DNA of 64,000 bases from Anomaloglossus baeobatrachus (taxonomy: Eukaryota; Chordata; Amphibia; Anura; Aromobatidae), in the NCBI RefSeq assembly GCF_048569485.1, contig NC_134361.1:173134492-173198491 (forward strand). Reading direction: 5' to 3'. The notes under the pieces were generated by a model, which did no database searches, had not been told where the DNA came from, and was given only the letters and a program-made list of their open reading frames with translations. Shown one piece after another: positions 54,967 through 64,000 of the stretch (position 1 is its first letter; every line of letters begins with the position of its first letter). Both the position numbers and the translations under genes were made by a program.

Positions 54967-55210
54967 ATGGAGTACAAGGGAGCAGTGGCTGCAGCCTGTG
55001 AGCCTCATGTTGGGCTGAACAAAAAAAAAATGCACTAGTCAACTGGATCACGAGCTTAAATATATCACTTGTGCAAGTGAATGGAAAGGATACAGTATAT
55101 GATGCCCCCCCTCCAGAATGGGTTGGAGAAGCTCCTCCAAATGGTTCAGAGATATTTATTGGCAATATTCCCCAGATTATATAGGAAGAGAAGACTTGTT
55201 GATACTCTAG
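54967..55210 (+). pseudogene. DND1-like (dead end) fragment, disabled
   Basis: Codons from 55029 to 55170 read NALVNWITSLNISLVQVNG, then PPPEWVGEAPP and NGSEIFIGNIPQ. The N-terminus of vertebrate DND1 (LVQVNGQRKYGGPPPGWVG, then GSEVFIGRLPQ, from memory) matches in order and spacing; A1CF and RBM46 match less well at VQVNG and PQ. DND1 is a germ-cell RNA-binding protein. An ATG at 54967 opens MEYKGAVAAACEPHVGLN, but its frame is out of step by one across a run of ten A's (55021-55030). After IPQ the homology continues weakly (DI-stop-EEK, then LVD) through a stop and a further shift, and ends near 55200. No introns are seen in the matched part, so a truncated retrocopy is likely; a real exon with assembly errors is possible. 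Confidence 0.55.
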
Positions 55211-55585
55211 TATCTGCGACCGGGCCCGGGGTGCAGGGGGCCCGCTGGCCCCAGCCCCTGATCCAGATAGATGTGCCGGGTGAACGCAGGGTAGGTGAGT
55301 ACCATGGCCACCAGTCATACAGGGCCCATTCCAGTAGACAGCAGATGAGGCCCCGCAGGAAGCAGAAGATGACTGTCATTTGCTGCTCCTGCAGTACACA
55401 GGCTCCAGCAGAGGGCGCCCTCCCCTCCTCTGTGTCCTGTCTGCTCCCATCTTACCACACAGAGAGGGGGGAGTGGCGTCTACACTGCAGCGGCCGGAGA
55501 AGATAGAGGGGGGAGGGGGGCCTGCACTGCTGCTGCCGGAGAAGCTGCTTCTAAAGACCCTCTGAACTCCAGGAGGCCAAGAAGG

Positions 55586-56220
55586 AGGTGAGTATAATGT
55601 GAATCATGTGTTATGTGTTATCTGTATGTGTTATGTATAAGGTATGTGTGTCCTATATAGTGTGCAATATGTAGCTGTCTGTGTATACTAGCTGTCTGTG
55701 TGTAATGTATGTCTGTGTGTGTATACTATCTGACTGTGTATACTATCTGACTGTGTATACTATCTGTCTGTGTGTACTATCTGTCTGTGTGTACTATCTG
55801 TCTGTGTATACTGTCTGTCTGTGTATACTGTCTGTCTGTGTATACTGTCTGTCTGTGTATACTGTCTGTCTGTGTATACTGTATGTGTATAATGTCTGTC
55901 CATCCTATCTGTCTGTCTGTACATCCATCCTGTCTGTGTGTCTATCCAATCTATCCATCCTATCTGACTGTCTGTATATCTATCTATCTAGAGGCAAACA
56001 ATAAGGTGAGTATAATGTGAATCATGTGTTATGTGTTATCTGTATGTGATATGTATAAGGTATGTGTGTCCTGTATTGTGTGCAATATGTAGCTGTCTGT
56101 CTGTGTATACTATCTGTCTGTGTGTATTGTCTGTGTGTACTGTCTGTGTGTATACTGTTTGTCTGTGTGTATACTGTTTGTCTGTGTATACTGTCTGTCT
56201 GTCCTATCGATCTTTCTATA
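55586..56220. repeat. Direct repeat of ~418 bp containing TGTCTGTGTATAC minisatellite
   Basis: AGGTGAGTATAATGTGAATC begins at 55586 and again at 56004, with about 100 bp of close match after each. Between them lie many CTGTCTGTGTATA-type units of about 16 bp. Confidence 0.8.
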
Positions 56221-56228
56221 CATCCATC

Positions 56229-56358
56229 CTATATGGAGAGAAGGTATGCACACCAGTGACTATGTAAGGGGAATATATGAAAAGCAGAAACTGCAGTTTC
56301 TGCTTTTCATATATTCCCCTTACATAGTCACTGGTGTGCATACCTTCTCTCCATATAG
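56229..56358. repeat. Exact 130-bp palindrome, no spacer
   Basis: The 65-bp arms meet at CTGCAG (56291-56296); comparing base by base, every position in 56229-56293 is the complement of its partner in 56294-56358. The outer bases CTATATGG resemble Tc1-type ends (CACTATATGG), and TA follows the right end. Confidence 0.95.
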
Positions 56359-56755
56359 TGTAGGTTTTTTTAGGTTTTTGCACCCAGTTCAGACTTAGAA
56401 TGGTGTTCCAGACGTTTTTTCTTAATTTATACATCCATCCTGTCTGTCTATCCTATCTATCCATCCTGACTGCTGAGACCCCACAACCAAACCAACCCCC
56501 CATGCCCGAACAAAACACACGTTTGTAATAAAACAAGTAAACTTTATTGGAGAGATAATCAAGTGCAAACATATAAAACTCTCATCTTTTGCTGGGTTGA
56601 GGTCGGTCACAGCTTTTACATTAATTTGTGCAAATATCAAAACCAACTTATACTGCTGTCAAGACGAGGCGTAATGCCAGGCCGGTCACCCGGCGCAATC
56701 AGCCTTCGCTTGACACCACCATTCCAGAACTGACCGCCACGGAGGAGCAAAGTCC

Positions 56756-57334
56756 CTAGACAGCGCTCCGACCCACACCCATTAAAAGAAGTGCCTGCTC
56801 AATGCCATCTTGAAGGCCTGATAAAAAAATATCGATGCCAATGTCCGACAAATGGACGCCATCCGGCAACATGAGGCTGGAGTTGTCCCCTTCCAGCTGC
56901 CTATGTCTGACGACTACACCACCCTTAAAGCGGATGAAACAGGACATTCTCGCGTTCAAAGTACGGCGTGACCGCTCAACCGCTGCCGCGTCGCGAGCCC
57001 CCTGCCATGCAACGCGGGGAATTACTTCTGACCAAATGAGGACCAGCTCGGGAAAGAAAACGTGGAATTTATCCACGTCAGACCTCATAGTAGTCAGGAG
57101 CTCTGCAAGCCGGTAGGAACAAAGATCATTGCCCCCGGCGTGTATGAGAAGAATCACCGGGAACGCAGCAACTTGAGCGATGCCGACTACCTCCAGGAGA
57201 ACCTGCGGCCACATCAGGCCTCTGATGCCCCTCCAATGCACGTCGAGGCCACGAAAGCCGAGATGCCTTCCACCCGGACGATACGCCGCTCTCTGGCCAG
57301 CCCAAAAAATATATGAGTGGCCCAACAGCCACAC
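56756..57334 (-). mobile_element. SGNH hydrolase ORF of the Ngaro-type element
   Basis: 192 codons. Reads WLLGHSYIFWA (Ser in GHS, block I), ILLIHAGGNDL (GGND, block III) and MLPDGVHLSDIGIDIF (Asp-X-X-His, block V), the residues that define SGNH/GDSL esterases. Its role in the element is unknown; such ORFs are reported in Ngaro elements and esterases also occur in some CR1 LINEs. Downstream of the recombinase. Confidence 0.8.
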
Positions 57335-57369
57335 CGCCGGCCGTGCACCACCTATGGAAAGAAACAGAA

Positions 57370-58304
57370 TTAGTAAAGCAATAAATCAGATCGAACGTAG
57401 CGCGCAAAGCAAGAAGAACGCCATCTACCAATGCGCTGAATCTCGGAATTGGACAAACCAGCTCTCGCGGCCTCGGTAGCCGCACCTATCCGAAAGGAGT
57501 GTGTACCAAATTCAGTAGGCGTCAAGCCAAACGATCGCAGGCATTTACGAAAGAGGGCCAAAAACTGGAACTTTGTGAGTGGTGAACCATCCTCGTGAGA
57601 TAAGAAGGACACACCAGAGCGACGCACAGCTAGATAGTTGTTTACCAAAACAATGGGGCAGACAGGGCCAGGGATAGAGAATAAGGGGATCCAAAAGCCC
57701 CTGCCAGATGGGTCCGTTTTGGACTTACGGATGCGGATACGCAAACCCCCACTGCAAACTGTAACATCATTGTGCCGGAAGGCCACCGGGACGGTGCTTC
57801 GACAAGGACAAAAGCTCACCAATTCGCAAAGCGCCAAAAAAGGCCAATCCAAAGGAAACCGCGAAAAGGGCGGATTCAAAGGGGGATGAGCAAAAATTAC
57901 GGACGGCCCCAATGAGGCGAGCCAACAGTGCAAAAGAAATGGGCTGTCTATGCTCCCGGCGGGGGGTCAACCGACACCAACCCCGAACGGCCCGACTGAT
58001 AATAAAAGATTTTGTGACGTCCGACCAGCCGCGAAGCTTGAAATGGAAGGCGATGCCAGTTAAACGATTCCGGGCCACGGACCCAGAAAAACCAGAATCA
58101 CGCAAATGTAGCTGCCAAACGGGCAGGTTCTGAACTGTCAATCGGGGGGTGCCCCGCAAAATTCAGCCATTCCGACCATGCCTTACCATAAGCTTGCCAC
58201 GTCGCAGGAGCCACGGAAGCTCTCACCAACGGAATCAGTTGCTGAGAAGGAGGTTCCACATACTGATCGGGCAGGGCAAGCTGTCCGGCTGAGCGCGAGG
58301 GCAA
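57370..58304 (-). mobile_element. Tyrosine recombinase region of the Ngaro-type element
   Basis: Contains the recombinase signature: an Arg in FFGALRIGELLSLS, the HSFRIGAATEAA block (His-X-X-Arg) and GRWRSSCFARYVR with the active Tyr. The N-terminal core-binding part (SVAPATWQAYGKAWSEWLNF) precedes it. The enzyme integrates a circular DNA copy rather than using an integrase. Confidence 0.85.
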
Positions 58305-59590
58305 AGCTCTCGGAATTTCTGTAACTGAAAACGAGAAAGAGCATCAGCAGCGGAATTGCGAAAACCAGGGACATGACGGGCACGAAACCAGATGTTAAGT
58401 TCCAAACATCTAAGGACTAATGACCTGAGTAATTTTATGACCGGGGGGGATGAGGAAGACAAATGATTAATTGCATGAACTACACTCATATTGTCAGTCC
58501 AAAACAAAATGCGCTTATTCCATAGAACAGTTCCCCAAATAGCGACAGCCGCCACTATGGGAAAAAGCTCAAGCAAGGTTAAGTTGGAAACCCAGCCTAA
58601 GGCATGCCAGGAATCTGGCCATCGTTCAGCACACCACTGGTCATCAAAAATCACTCCAAAACCAAGTGACCCAGACCTCATTAGTTATTTCCTCCTCCTG
58701 AAAGCATGTATGACCGTTGGTGGCGAGTGCCAGGCGACGAGACAAAATACGTCCCATAGGCATGACACGGCATGCAAACACCAGAAGGCCCAGTAAAGAT
58801 TGCATTTGGCGTAAAGTAACGCTACGAACTGAACGAAAACCCTTGAGCAATGAAAGTAATGCAGAAACTTTGTCAGATGGGAGGCGAAAAATCATGGCCT
58901 CAGAATCGATTTCAATCCCCAAAAAGGATAGCGTTGAAACCGGACCAACTGTTTTTCCTTGTGATAAGGGGACGCCAAATTTTTCCATGAGCCGGCAGAA
59001 ATTATCCAACAAAAATTTACAGTGTGAGGAATCACCAGGTCCTACAAAAAGAAAATCATCCAAGTAGTGAGTGATGGAATGGGAGCCAGACTCCCATCTC
59101 ACCACCCACTCCAAAAATGAACTGAAAAGTTCAAAATAATAGCAGGAAATCGAACAGCCCATGGGCAGGCACGTGTCGTAATAATAAGAGCCATCAACAA
59201 ACCATCCCAGTAAATGGTGACAGTCGGGGTGAACGGGGAGGAGGCGAAAGGCCGACTCAATGTCAGATTTTGCCAACAACGCGCCCCTTCCGGCCTGTCG
59301 AACTAGCAAAACCGCTCTATCAAAAGACACGTAAGTCACGGTGGCATCCGCATCAGATATGCCATCATTCACTGATGATCCTTTGGGGTAGGACAAATGC
59401 TGAATCAGGCGAAATTTGCCCGGTTCCTTTTTGGGAACAACACCCAAAGGAGAAACCCTCAAGTTGAAAAAGGGGGGTGAAGAAAATGGGCCTCGAATCC
59501 TGCCTTCTGACAATTCGCTTTCCAACTTCTGTAGTAACACATGATGAAACTCAGTAGCCGATTTTAGGTTCTGAGCAAACGAGGGGTCCC
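58235..59590 (-). mobile_element. Reverse transcriptase and RNase H region of the Ngaro-type element
   Basis: RT blocks: FRLIQHLSYPKGSSVND, LLAKSDIESAFRLLPVHP, LPMGCSISCYYFE and HYLDDFLFVG, then LSFLGIEID. RNase H follows with LTLLELFPIVAAVAIWG, FWTDNMSVVHAIN and HVPGFRNSAADALSR. The domain style (SDIESAFRLLPV, GVPLSQGKT) is that of DIRS-order elements. Confidence 0.85.
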
Positions 59591-59666
59591 TACAAAAATT
59601 AAAAGGGATGAAAAAAACGAAAGTAAAACCAAAACGCAGCTGGGCCGCCGCCTCTTTATTGGGGTA

Positions 59667-61193
59667 AAAACAAAAAGCAGCACCAAATGTGCACTACAGC
59701 ACTAAACATTCCAAACTGTACTTATTTTAAAAATTTTGAGATTTTTGGCAAAAAATTGCAATTTCTTGAGCTGCTTCGCCACGTCACGGCAAATCTCATT
59801 TGAAGCAGTCCTACACTAAAATATTTTTATAAAATGTGCCATACGGCCTCACATATGAATAGTAGAACTGCTCTTAGCAGCACTCACCTGGTCTATTTCA
59901 ATCCCGTACCCATGACTGAGTCATGGCTGTGGGCGGGACAGGTCCAAGCAAATGCTGCATGAAGTAAATAGCCTGTGGACAAAGCCTGATGACTTAATGT
60001 GAACAGTCACCAACCGCCAAAATCTAGACAGATGGAATACATCCCAAATTGGGGTGCAAAGCAAGGTGGAGGTCAACCACCGACCAATTCAATGAAGAAA
60101 AAACAAAAAGCAGCACCAAATGTGCACTACAGCACTAAACATTCCAAACTGTACTTATTTTAAAAATTTTGAGATTTTTGGCAAAAAATTGCAATTTCTT
60201 GAGCTGCTTCGCCACGTCACGGCAAATCTCATTTGAAGCAGTCCTACACTAAAATATTTTTATAAAATGTGCCATACGGCCTCACATATGAATAGTAGAA
60301 CTGCTCTTAGCAGCACTCACCTGGTCTATTTCAATCCCGTACCCATGACTGAGTCATGGCTGTGGGCGGGACAGGTCCAAGCAAATGCTGCATGAAGTAA
60401 ATAGCCTGTGGACAAAGCCTGATGACTTAATGTGAACAGTCACCAACCGCCAAAATCTAGACAGATGGAATACATCCCAAATTGGGGTGCAAAGCAAGGA
60501 CAACCGCCAAAATCTAGACAGATGACAACCGCCAAAATCTAGACAGATGGAATACATCCCAAATTGGGGTGCAAAGCAAGGTGGAGGTCAACCACCGACC
60601 AATTCAATGAAGAAAAAACAAAAAGCAGCACCAAATGTGCACTACAGCACTAAACATTCCAAACTGTACTTATTTTAAAAATTTTGAGATTTTTGGCAAA
60701 AAATTGCAATTTCTTGAGCTGCTTCGCCACGTCACGGCAAATCTCATTTGAAGCAGTCCTACACTAAAATATTTTTATAAAATGTGCCATACGGCCTCAC
60801 ATATGAATAGTAGAACTGCTCTTAGCAGCACTCACCTGGTCTATTTCAATCCCGTACACATTAAGTCATCAGGCTTTGTCCACAGGCTATTTACTTCATG
60901 CAGCATTTGCTTGGACCTGTCCCGCCCACAGCCATGACTCAGTCATGGGTACGGGATTGAAATAGACCAGGTGAGTGCTGCTAAGAGCAGTTCTACTATT
61001 CATATGTGAGGCCGTATGGCACATTTTATAAAAATATTTTAGTGTAGGACTGCTTCAAATGAGATTTGCTGTGACGTGGCGAAGCAACTCAAGAAATTGC
61101 AATTTTTTGCCAAAAATCTCAAAATTTTTAAAATAAGTACAGTTTGGAATGTTTAGTGCTGTAGTGCACATTTGGTGCTGCTTTTTGTTTTTT
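59667..61193. mobile_element. Tandem and inverted retroposon in the Ngaro-type element, 16-bp target duplication
   Basis: CCTCTTTATTGGGGTA flanks it at 59651-59666 and 61194-61209. It consists of units beginning AAAACAAAAAGCAGCACC at 59667, 60100 and 60615 (spacing 433 and 515 bp; the second unit has an internal ~80-bp duplication around CAACCGCCAAAATCTAGACA), then an inverted partial unit from about 60858 to the right edge. Non-coding. Long direct duplications plus head-to-tail and inverted copies resemble Penelope-like insertions, but no RT is present. Confidence 0.8.
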
Positions 61194-61198
61194 CCTCT

Positions 61199-63118
61199 TT
61201 ATTGGGGTACTGGTCGAGCCACGGCCCCATCGCGAGGACGCTCACTGGCGTCCTTATCCGGCATGCTGGATGTTTTTGCAGGCAATTTTGCGGATGGACG
61301 GGTACACTTGGCTGCGGTATGAGGTCCACCGCAGGCGGAGCACTCGTGCTTGAATTTACAGAGGCCAAAGAAACGACAGTGGCCTTCATTGAATGACCAG
61401 CACGTGCCGGGTCTACGAACGGCCACGGAGCCGGCGGTGGTGCTAGGGGCCGCTGAATGAAAGGGCTGATAAGCCTTCTGGGCCAGCATCAGTCGCAGCC
61501 ATGTGTCCGTGGCTTTGACCCCCCAGCCTAGCTGGGGTTGGAGGGCTAAACGACGACGAAAATCTTCGTCGTAACGCCACCAGGCAGATCCCCCGTGCGA
61601 CTTGTAAGAATTGTATATGGTGTCGAGATAAATGAACATCTCGGAACAGCGCTCGGGGTGCTTCTGACCCATTACGCATCCCATAACACAAAATGCTTGC
61701 AGCCATTTGTTAATATACCTGGCTACTTTTGGCCTCCTTTCAAAAGGACGATCCGCCGATCGCCGCTCTTTATCAACTGTATGTTGATTGGTGGAAACCA
61801 AGGACCATATATGAATATAGTCATTGGCCCATATTTTTTGAACAGTCTCCTCGCTCAAGTGGGATCCCAAAGGGGTAACGCCGCAGAAGAAAGCGTCTCT
61901 GTGAATATCCGCTCGAGGAGGGGGGGAAAGGAGGGAGGGGGGTGGGTCAGGTTGTTTTGAAATTTGAGTATTAAATGAAGGGTTAACTAGTATTTTTCCC
62001 CCCGCCGCAAGCTGTAAATTTGCTAAAAGTGCTTTAAGGGCTGCTGACATACCCGCACCATCCCCCCATGCCCCAGAGTAGTGGTACTCACCAGCATCTT
62101 GAATAGGGGCGACATAAGGCTCCAGCGGTGGATCAACGAATTCCACGGGCTGTGAACGCGCTGTGGGAGGACCCGACTCCCTCTGCGGGTGATGGTGACG
62201 TCGGCGATGATGCCCATGAGGCACGACGGAGGCGTCAGAAGAATCTGATGAGGCGGAAGGAGAGCGCCACCTCGATGAGCGAGAGCGGCGGCTCCTCCGA
62301 GAGGACCTGGAACGGCGGGAATGGCTATGTGTTCCATGCGACCTAGCAGGGCGCTCGTATCGCTCGGGGGTGTGCGATGACGCAGATGAATGTGTTGCTG
62401 AGCGTTCGCGGCGGCCGCGGCGGCTACGACCGCGGGCCAGAGCTTCAGCATTCATCTGTTCCAGGGCAATCATGGGGGCCTGTGACGTGTGGACTAGTGG
62501 GAACAGATCAGATGGGGGGTGGGCAGACACAGCTGGCTGCACACCCGCAGATCCCTGCATCATGGGTGGCAAGACCAGCATCTGGGGGTTAGTGTGTGCT
62601 GAAGGGCTTATTACTGCCCCAGCACATAAAGCAGGTTGGCTTGAAACAATATTTGCCTGCACTGTTTGTGAAGGCTGGGTGGGAGGGGGAGGAGGCAGTG
62701 GGGGCACAGCGTCTGCAGTCTCCTCTATGGATCAGGAGCTGCAGCTGTGATGTCCTCCCATAGTTGGTGGCAAGTGGAATAGTGGTGGTTCAGGGTGGGG
62801 GGGGTTAACAGCTGCCGATCGCGGGTCCGCGTTACCGGAGGGACAGAGTCGGCGTGCGGCAGCCGCGGTCAGGAGCTGGGAGGAAGTGGGCGAAGCTTGT
62901 CGCGAGGCGCGCGCACGAGTGCGCATGCCCCGTGACGTCACTGTGGATGGACTCAGGCGCTCCGGCGGGCGTGTACGCCGAGCGGATCGCCTGCCGCCGG
63001 AGATAACCGCCCGAGCCTCAGGAGGGAGAGGACGCATGTCAGCTAGGATGGAGGTAAGCCATGCATCCCCTTCCCTCCCGATCCTGTCCCTGATTGCAGC
63101 GGCAAGCGCGTCGGCCAT
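61199..63118 (-). mobile_element. Gag-like ORF region of the Ngaro-type element
   Basis: The upstream part reads MADALAAAIRDRIGREGDAW and Arg-rich text; the main frame (62707 to 61199, 502 codons) has a Pro-rich start, a long Ser/Arg-rich stretch (SRRSRSSRRSRRSRSSR), a conserved middle (FFCGVTPLGSHLSEETVQKI) and a Cys/His cluster: CWSFNEGHCRFFGLCKFKHE and CSACGGPHTAAKC, likely a nucleic-acid-binding finger. It ends at a TAA that lies in the target site of the retroposon insertion. Confidence 0.75.
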
Positions 63119-63360
63119 CTCTCACCAGAGGCTGCTGTGTCCGGGGTACCAGCAGCACAGCAGCTTCCAGGTCTCACGGATGAGGAGAGACCGAAACCAG
63201 GAAATAGGGGGATTTTATATGGGAAACTGGAGGAGGAGAAAACACTGGGATTGGACAAGGGGGCGGACGGTTCGGGCATGGGAAGGAGGAATTAACCCCT
63301 TCAGACCGGGCTCAGCAGTCAGGGTGCATCCAGCTCAATATTACTGATATGCCCCACAAT

Positions 63361-63480
63361 CTGACTGTCTGTATATCTATCTATCCATCCATCCATCCAT
63401 CCATCCATCCATCCTATCTATCTATACAAAATTCCATGTGCCTCATTATGAAAGTGAACACATAGTACAATCGTTTATTA
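63361..63480. repeat. ATCC/ATCT microsatellite
   Basis: CTGTATATCTATCTATCC followed by eight ATCC units to about 63420; the right-hand counterpart of the simple repeat at 56420-56465. Confidence 0.85.
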
Positions 63481-63528
63481 TTATTTTTTGCTGTGGAGGG
63501 CTATATACCAGGATGAGTGGGCTAGTCA

Positions 63529-63745
63529 CACATCAGATCGCATACATTCACACATCAGATCACACGCACCACATATTGCTCATACAATCGCACCAGCACA
63601 CACTCACCACATCCAGTGATACCACTTGCTCCTGGCCAGCAGGTCCTAGATGCTCCACTGCATTGCACTGCGTCACAGGTCCTTAAGCTGCCCAGAAGCA
63701 ATTAATATCGCTGGATGTGGTGAGTGTGTGATCTGATGTGTGTGT
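63529..63745. mobile_element. Foldback element with ACACATCAGATC ends
   Basis: CACACATCAGATC and CACACTCACCACATCCAG on the left are matched inverted by CTGGATGTGGTGAGTGTG and TGATCTGATGTGTG on the right. Non-coding. Confidence 0.6.
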
Positions 63746-63879
63746 TCCGCCGCAGGTCCAGATGCGTGCCACTACTGCCGGTCGGTGTCTGGTGAGTCTG
63801 GGGGTGTCTTCTTTCTATAATGAAGTGTCCTGCAGTTTCTTTAACTTTTTTAGCTGCACGGTCACTTCATTATTGAACC

Positions 63880-63985
63880 ACAACTGGGTCTTATTTTCAG
63901 GGGATCTCTTATATTTAGGCCTTGCTGAAAACTCCTGCTAGGTCTTATTTTCGGGGAGGTCTTATTTTCAGGGAAACACGGTAAA
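63880..63985. mobile_element. Right end of a MITE ending CAGGGAAACACGGT
   Basis: Repeated GTCTTATTTTC-GGGGA phrases and the end TTTTCAGGGAAACACGGTA are those of a common vertebrate non-autonomous DNA transposon. The left end was not found. Confidence 0.5.
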
Positions 63986-64000
63986 ACCACCACTGTGCCC

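Larger units (their letters stand above)
56465..63360 (-). mobile_element. Tyrosine-recombinase retroelement (Ngaro/DIRS type), nearly whole
   Basis: On the minus strand, from 63.1 kb downward: a gag-like ORF, reverse transcriptase with RNase H, tyrosine recombinase, then an SGNH hydrolase ORF. No methyltransferase is visible, which favours Ngaro over DIRS proper, and SGNH hydrolase ORFs are known in Ngaro elements. It lies in CTGTCTGT/ATCTATCC simple-repeat DNA seen at both flanks. Both ends carry CCTGACTGCTGAG and CCCATGCCCGAAC motifs in inverted orientation. It looks whole in layout with a handful of breaks, plus a 1.5-kb insertion at 59667-61193. Treated as a fossil. Confidence 0.8.

Noticed and set aside
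55681-56267. Cys/Tyr-rich small proteins
   Set aside because: Products of the CTGTCTGTGTATA minisatellite; no domain or signal.
60419-60441. Hammerhead ribozyme in the 433-bp tandem unit (CTGATGA ... AGTC)
   Set aside because: GAAA is replaced by GAAC, and stem I could not be paired convincingly. It may be a distant relic but is not supported.

Overview
The window is a stretch of vertebrate, almost certainly frog or toad (anuran), chromosome. Evidence: one intact vertebrate host gene (RAB9B) with no operon-like packing, very long non-coding stretches, and a repeat population typical of amphibians: many Tc1/mariner families, TTAA-flanked foldback elements, Penelope-like elements with hammerhead-ribozyme motifs, CR1 and L2 LINEs, a Helitron, Gypsy LTR elements, a tyrosine-recombinase retroelement of Ngaro/DIRS type, and two large satellites. 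Family assignments are from memory of protein and terminal motifs; no search was run.

Layout. 1-2.1 kb: 3' part of a Gypsy element (RT/RNase H, then LTR). 2.8-8.3 kb: TTAA foldback elements, an LTR relic and a ~30-bp minisatellite. 9-15.2 kb: a hammerhead-like motif, a Tc1 element split by a 302-bp retroposon, and a decayed Penelope-like element (GIY-YIG domain, 3' ribozyme relic) interrupted by a TTAA element. 15.4-23.0 kb: a 30-bp satellite with higher-order structure, invaded by a non-autonomous LTR element. 23.9-27.8 kb: a 49-bp satellite invaded by a hAT MITE and two Tc1 elements. 28.0-29.1 kb: the RAB9B coding exon and 3' UTR. 29-37.3 kb: SINE, foldback elements, CR1 LINE pieces, a Helitron and a 133-bp ribozyme-bearing retroposon. 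37.9-43.65 kb: a nest in which a ~330-bp foldback element holds a Tc1 element (itself holding two further Tc1 elements, one with an intact transposase) and a solo LTR. 43.8-51.8 kb: TTAA elements and pieces of at least three Gypsy-type elements in both orientations. 52-56.4 kb: a perfect-looking hairpin, a hammerhead motif, a truncated L2 LINE, a disabled fragment resembling the germ-cell RNA-binding gene DND1, minisatellites and an exact 130-bp palindrome. 56.5-63.35 kb: a nearly whole Ngaro/DIRS-type fossil with gag-like ORF, RT-RNase H, tyrosine recombinase and an SGNH hydrolase ORF, split by a 1.5-kb tandem-plus-inverted retroposon with 16-bp target duplications.

How it fits together. RAB9B is the only gene expected to serve the host; its coding region sits in one exon after a splice acceptor, as in other vertebrates. 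Everything else is transposable or tandem DNA. Insertion sites (TA for Tc1, TTAA for foldback elements, 8 bp for hAT, 4 bp for LTRs, 12-17 bp for retroposons) can be read directly and give a relative order of arrival. No CRISPR, no bacterial genes and no functional tRNA or rRNA genes were seen.
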